A stretch of 8,060 nucleotides of DNA. It comes from Ilumatobacter sp. (GTDB taxonomy: Bacteria; Actinomycetota; Acidimicrobiia; Acidimicrobiales; Ilumatobacteraceae). The position numbers and the translations under genes are program-made. The DNA lies in NCBI GenBank assembly GCA_029263275.1, contig JAJCXU010000037.1, positions 1-8,060 of the forward strand, written 5' to 3'. Shown piece after piece: positions 6,661-8,060 of this stretch. Below the pieces are notes generated by a model that saw only the letters and a list, made by a program, of their open reading frames with translations, searched no databases and had not been told where the DNA came from. Position 1 is the stretch's first letter. Every line of letters starts with the position of its first letter.

Positions 6661-7320
6661 ATGAACACACTCAGCGACCCGACCGTGGCCGAACTCCTCG
6701 AACACCTCCACCAGGAGGCCGATGCCCAAATGCCGGAGCTCCGCAAGGCGGCTTCAAACATGACGGAAGGGAACGGAGAGTCCTGGACCGAACAGTTGCG
6801 GGACTTCTATCTCCCCGTCAACCGCGAACAAGGCCGATTCCTCTACCAAACCGTCCGAGCGCTCCAGGCCAAGAGAGTGGTCGAGTTCGGAACCTCGTTT
6901 GGCATCTCGACCATCTACCTCGCTGCCGGTCTGCGTGACAACGGCGGAGGCGTCGTCATCGGCTCCGAACTCATCGAGGACAAAGCCGAGACTGCCCGCG
7001 GCAACCTCTCAACGGCCGGTCTTGAGGCCTACACCGACATTCGCACCGGCGACGCCCGACAAACCCTGAGCGATCCGGGCGGCCCAGTCGACCTCGTGCT
7101 GCTCGACGGCGGCCCAGCCATGTACACGGAGATCCTTCAGCTGCTCGTCCCCCGTCTTCGACCCGGAGCGTTAGTGATTGCCGACAACATGGACGACGAA
7201 CACCACCCCTACGCCAAATTGGTCCGAGATCCTGCAAACGGATTCATCTCATCGTCGATCACGCTCAAGGGCGGAACGGAATACTCCGTCTGGGTTGGAC
7301 TTCCATCGAACAGGCCTTGA
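6661..7320 (+). CDS. Class I SAM-dependent O-methyltransferase, COMT/YrrM-like (operon gene D)
   Basis: A 219-aa protein, the usual size for the family. SAM-binding motif I is VVEFGTSFGISTIYLA (73-88, with E75, G77 and G81). LVLLDGG places D149, and GALVIADNM places D175/N176; these three match the Asp, Asp-Asn metal-ligand pattern of catechol-O-methyltransferase-type enzymes, which suggests Mg2+-dependent methyl transfer to a hydroxyl group, often a catechol. The N-terminal helix region (1-60, with LPVNREQGRFLYQTVRAL) is the usual cap. It lies 73 bases after gene C in the same direction. The ribosome site is weak (GAGA at 6652-6655), and translation may depend on the upstream gene. No substrate can be named. 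Context suggests it modifies a compound handled by gene C, but this is inference. The family is sure; the specificity is open. Confidence 0.93.
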   Translation: MNTLSDPTVAELLEHLHQEADAQMPELRKAASNMTEGNGESWTEQLRDFYLPVNREQGRFLYQTVRALQAKRVVEFGTSFGISTIYLAAGLRDNGGGVVIGSELIEDKAETARGNLSTAGLEAYTDIRTGDARQTLSDPGGPVDLVLLDGGPAMYTEILQLLVPRLRPGALVIADNMDDEHHPYAKLVRDPANGFISSSITLKGGTEYSVWVGLPSNRP

Positions 7321-7324
7321 CTTC

Positions 7325-7510
7325 GTGAGCGTCTGGCTTCGGCGAGCACGGTGCCTGTCGCTCGCTGCGGTGTTGTCCACGACAGCGTGCAGCAGGGACG
7401 GTTCCAGCACTGCAGACAATGGAACTGTGGCTTCTGGTGATTCCCCGGTGGCTTCCACACAAGTCCAGGCCCCAGCTGCTGCTGGTGACGAGGCGCCGCC
7501 TGTCCGGTGA
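7325..7510 (+). CDS. Short putative lipoprotein, possibly a truncated remnant
   Basis: A GTG at 7325, four bases after the methyltransferase stop, opens a 61-aa frame. It begins with a basic stretch (MSVWLRRAR), a hydrophobic core (LSLAAVL) and STTAC, which resembles a lipobox with the lipid-bearing Cys at residue 22 (Ala at -1 is usual, Thr at -3 is less so). The remaining 39 residues are a Ser/Thr/Ala/Gly/Pro-rich linker ending at TGA with no folded domain. Real lipoproteins usually carry a domain after such a linker, so this looks like the 5' end of a decayed gene or a minimal surface peptide. No clear ribosome site precedes the GTG, so it may rely on reinitiation after gene D. It ends 10 bases from the convergent DUF4405 gene. 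Confidence 0.45.
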   Translation: MSVWLRRARCLSLAAVLSTTACSRDGSSTADNGTVASGDSPVASTQVQAPAAAGDEAPPVR

Positions 7511-7520
7511 CAACCTCGAT

Positions 7521-7943
7521 CTAGCGGAGGGCGGCGAGTTGGCGGATTCGGCTGCGATTCCGCCACATATGCACAAACATCAAGATGATGGAGAGGAAGC
7601 CGGTGATCGTGTGGGTGAGAGCCCAGAACTCGGCGTCTGACCACTCCAGCCAGATGGGAAAGCCGGTGGCGATGCACACTGATGCCAGCAGTCCCAACAC
7701 TGCGTTGAGCACCGCCAATGAGAATTCTCGGTCGTTGCGGCCGCGAGCAGCGACGCGCCTGATCCAAGCTGCATTGCTCAACAGGTGCACCGCGATGATC
7801 GGCACCAGCACGATCCCAACCCATGAATGGAGCCCGTAGTCAGGTCCCTCACGGGTGATGAACTCGGTGAGGAAGCCTGCGAGCAATGCCGTGTCGACGG
7901 CGATCTTGGACCACCGACGACGAGGCAAGGATCCGATGCTCAC
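7521..7943 (-). CDS. DUF4405-type four-helix membrane protein, likely di-haem b-type cytochrome
   Basis: A 140-aa protein starting at GTG 7943-7941. Four hydrophobic helices lie at about residues 13-30, 38-58, 75-95 and 108-127, and the C-terminus is Arg-rich. Helix 2 carries H39 and H53 and helix 4 carries H111 and H125; both pairs are 14 residues apart, the geometry that stacks two haems in cytochrome-b-type bundles. The segments GLHSWVGIVLVPIIAVHLLSN and HTITGFLSIILMFVHMWRN fit DUF4405 proteins, which often pass electrons across the membrane to partner redox proteins; that role is family knowledge and inference, not shown here. The GTG overlaps the TGA of a 28-aa upstream ORF as GTGA, and the gene converges with the lipoprotein stub. 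No FMN-binding or ferredoxin partner is visible in the window; one may lie outside it. Confidence 0.85.
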   Translation of the reverse strand: MSIGSLPRRRWSKIAVDTALLAGFLTEFITREGPDYGLHSWVGIVLVPIIAVHLLSNAAWIRRVAARGRNDREFSLAVLNAVLGLLASVCIATGFPIWLEWSDAEFWALTHTITGFLSIILMFVHMWRNRSRIRQLAALR

Positions 7944-8026
7944 CCGGCTTTCTGTCTGAGGTCGTCGTATGCGGCCGGTGCTGTTGCACGATGCTCGACG
8001 CCGAGGCGTTGAAGCTGTTCAGTCAT
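7940..8026 (-). CDS. 28-aa small ORF translationally coupled to the DUF4405 gene
   Basis: The minus strand holds ATG at 8026-8024, 28 codons and TGA at 7942-7940. An AAGGA sits at 8038-8034, exactly seven bases before the ATG, better than any site near the DUF4405 GTG. The peptide (beginning MTEQLQRLGVEH, ending DDLRQKAG) is hydrophilic, probably helical, and has no membrane segment or known motif. The stop overlaps the GTG of the membrane protein gene, so the small ORF probably delivers ribosomes to it. It could be a genuine small subunit, a leader peptide, or the tail of a degraded gene. No homologue is recognised. Confidence 0.5.
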   Translation of the reverse strand: MTEQLQRLGVEHRATAPAAYDDLRQKAG

Positions 8027-8033
8027 TCTTGGT

Positions 8034-8038
8034 TCCTT
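8034..8038 (-). promoter_or_regulatory. Shine-Dalgarno AAGGA for the 28-aa ORF
   Basis: On the minus strand AAGGA lies seven bases before the ATG at 8026. It is the only good ribosome site upstream of the DUF4405 gene and argues that translation of that gene starts with the small ORF. Confidence 0.5.
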
Positions 8039-8060
8039 ATTGTGTCGGTGTGTCGGGGGT

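Noticed and set aside
7171..7173. Rare TTA leucine codon in the methyltransferase as a bldA-type control point
   Set aside because: This control is established only in Streptomyces-like organisms. One TTA in a genome of unknown lineage is not evidence.

Overview
The window is GC-rich, uses GTG starts freely and shows clear Shine-Dalgarno sites. Its layout (OmpR-type two-component pair with a SHOCT-domain membrane protein, a TetR-controlled operon, a DUF4405 membrane protein) fits a Gram-positive, high-GC bacterium. Actinomycetota is the best guess and Acidimicrobiia is possible, but no marker gene here settles it. No rRNA, tRNA, insertion sequence or CRISPR array was seen.

Left third (1-2528), all on the minus strand. 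In reading order from the right: a TetR-family repressor (1890-2528), then a 379-nt non-coding stretch with inverted repeats, then a SHOCT-domain single-pass membrane protein (1145-1510), an OmpR/PhoB response regulator (380-1069), and the start of a HAMP-containing sensor histidine kinase that runs off the left edge. Kinase and regulator overlap as GTGA. A strong hairpin lies in the leader between the SHOCT gene and the regulator.

Centre and right (2641-7510), plus strand. This is a probable operon divergent from the TetR gene, with paired 14-bp repeats in the shared promoter region that look like the repressor's operator. It encodes (A) a conserved, uncharacterised, propeller-like protein of 409 aa; (B) a 350-aa protein with a bacterial Ig-like (SbsA/Big_5-like) fold signature; (C) a 521-aa fusion of two CDGSH [2Fe-2S] motifs to an FMN/[3Fe-4S] glutamate-synthase-type domain; (D) a COMT-like, metal-dependent O-methyltransferase; and a 61-aa putative lipoprotein stub. 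None of A-D shows a signal peptide, so the products appear cytoplasmic.

Right edge, minus strand: a DUF4405 four-helix membrane protein with two His-x13-His pairs typical of di-haem b-type cytochromes, preceded by a 28-aa small ORF with its own ribosome site and a GTGA overlap.

The likeliest undescribed system is the TetR-governed operon A-D: a flavin/iron-sulfur oxidoreductase with built-in CDGSH electron-transfer modules, paired with a methyltransferase and two proteins of unknown function. Its substrate cannot be read from the sequence.
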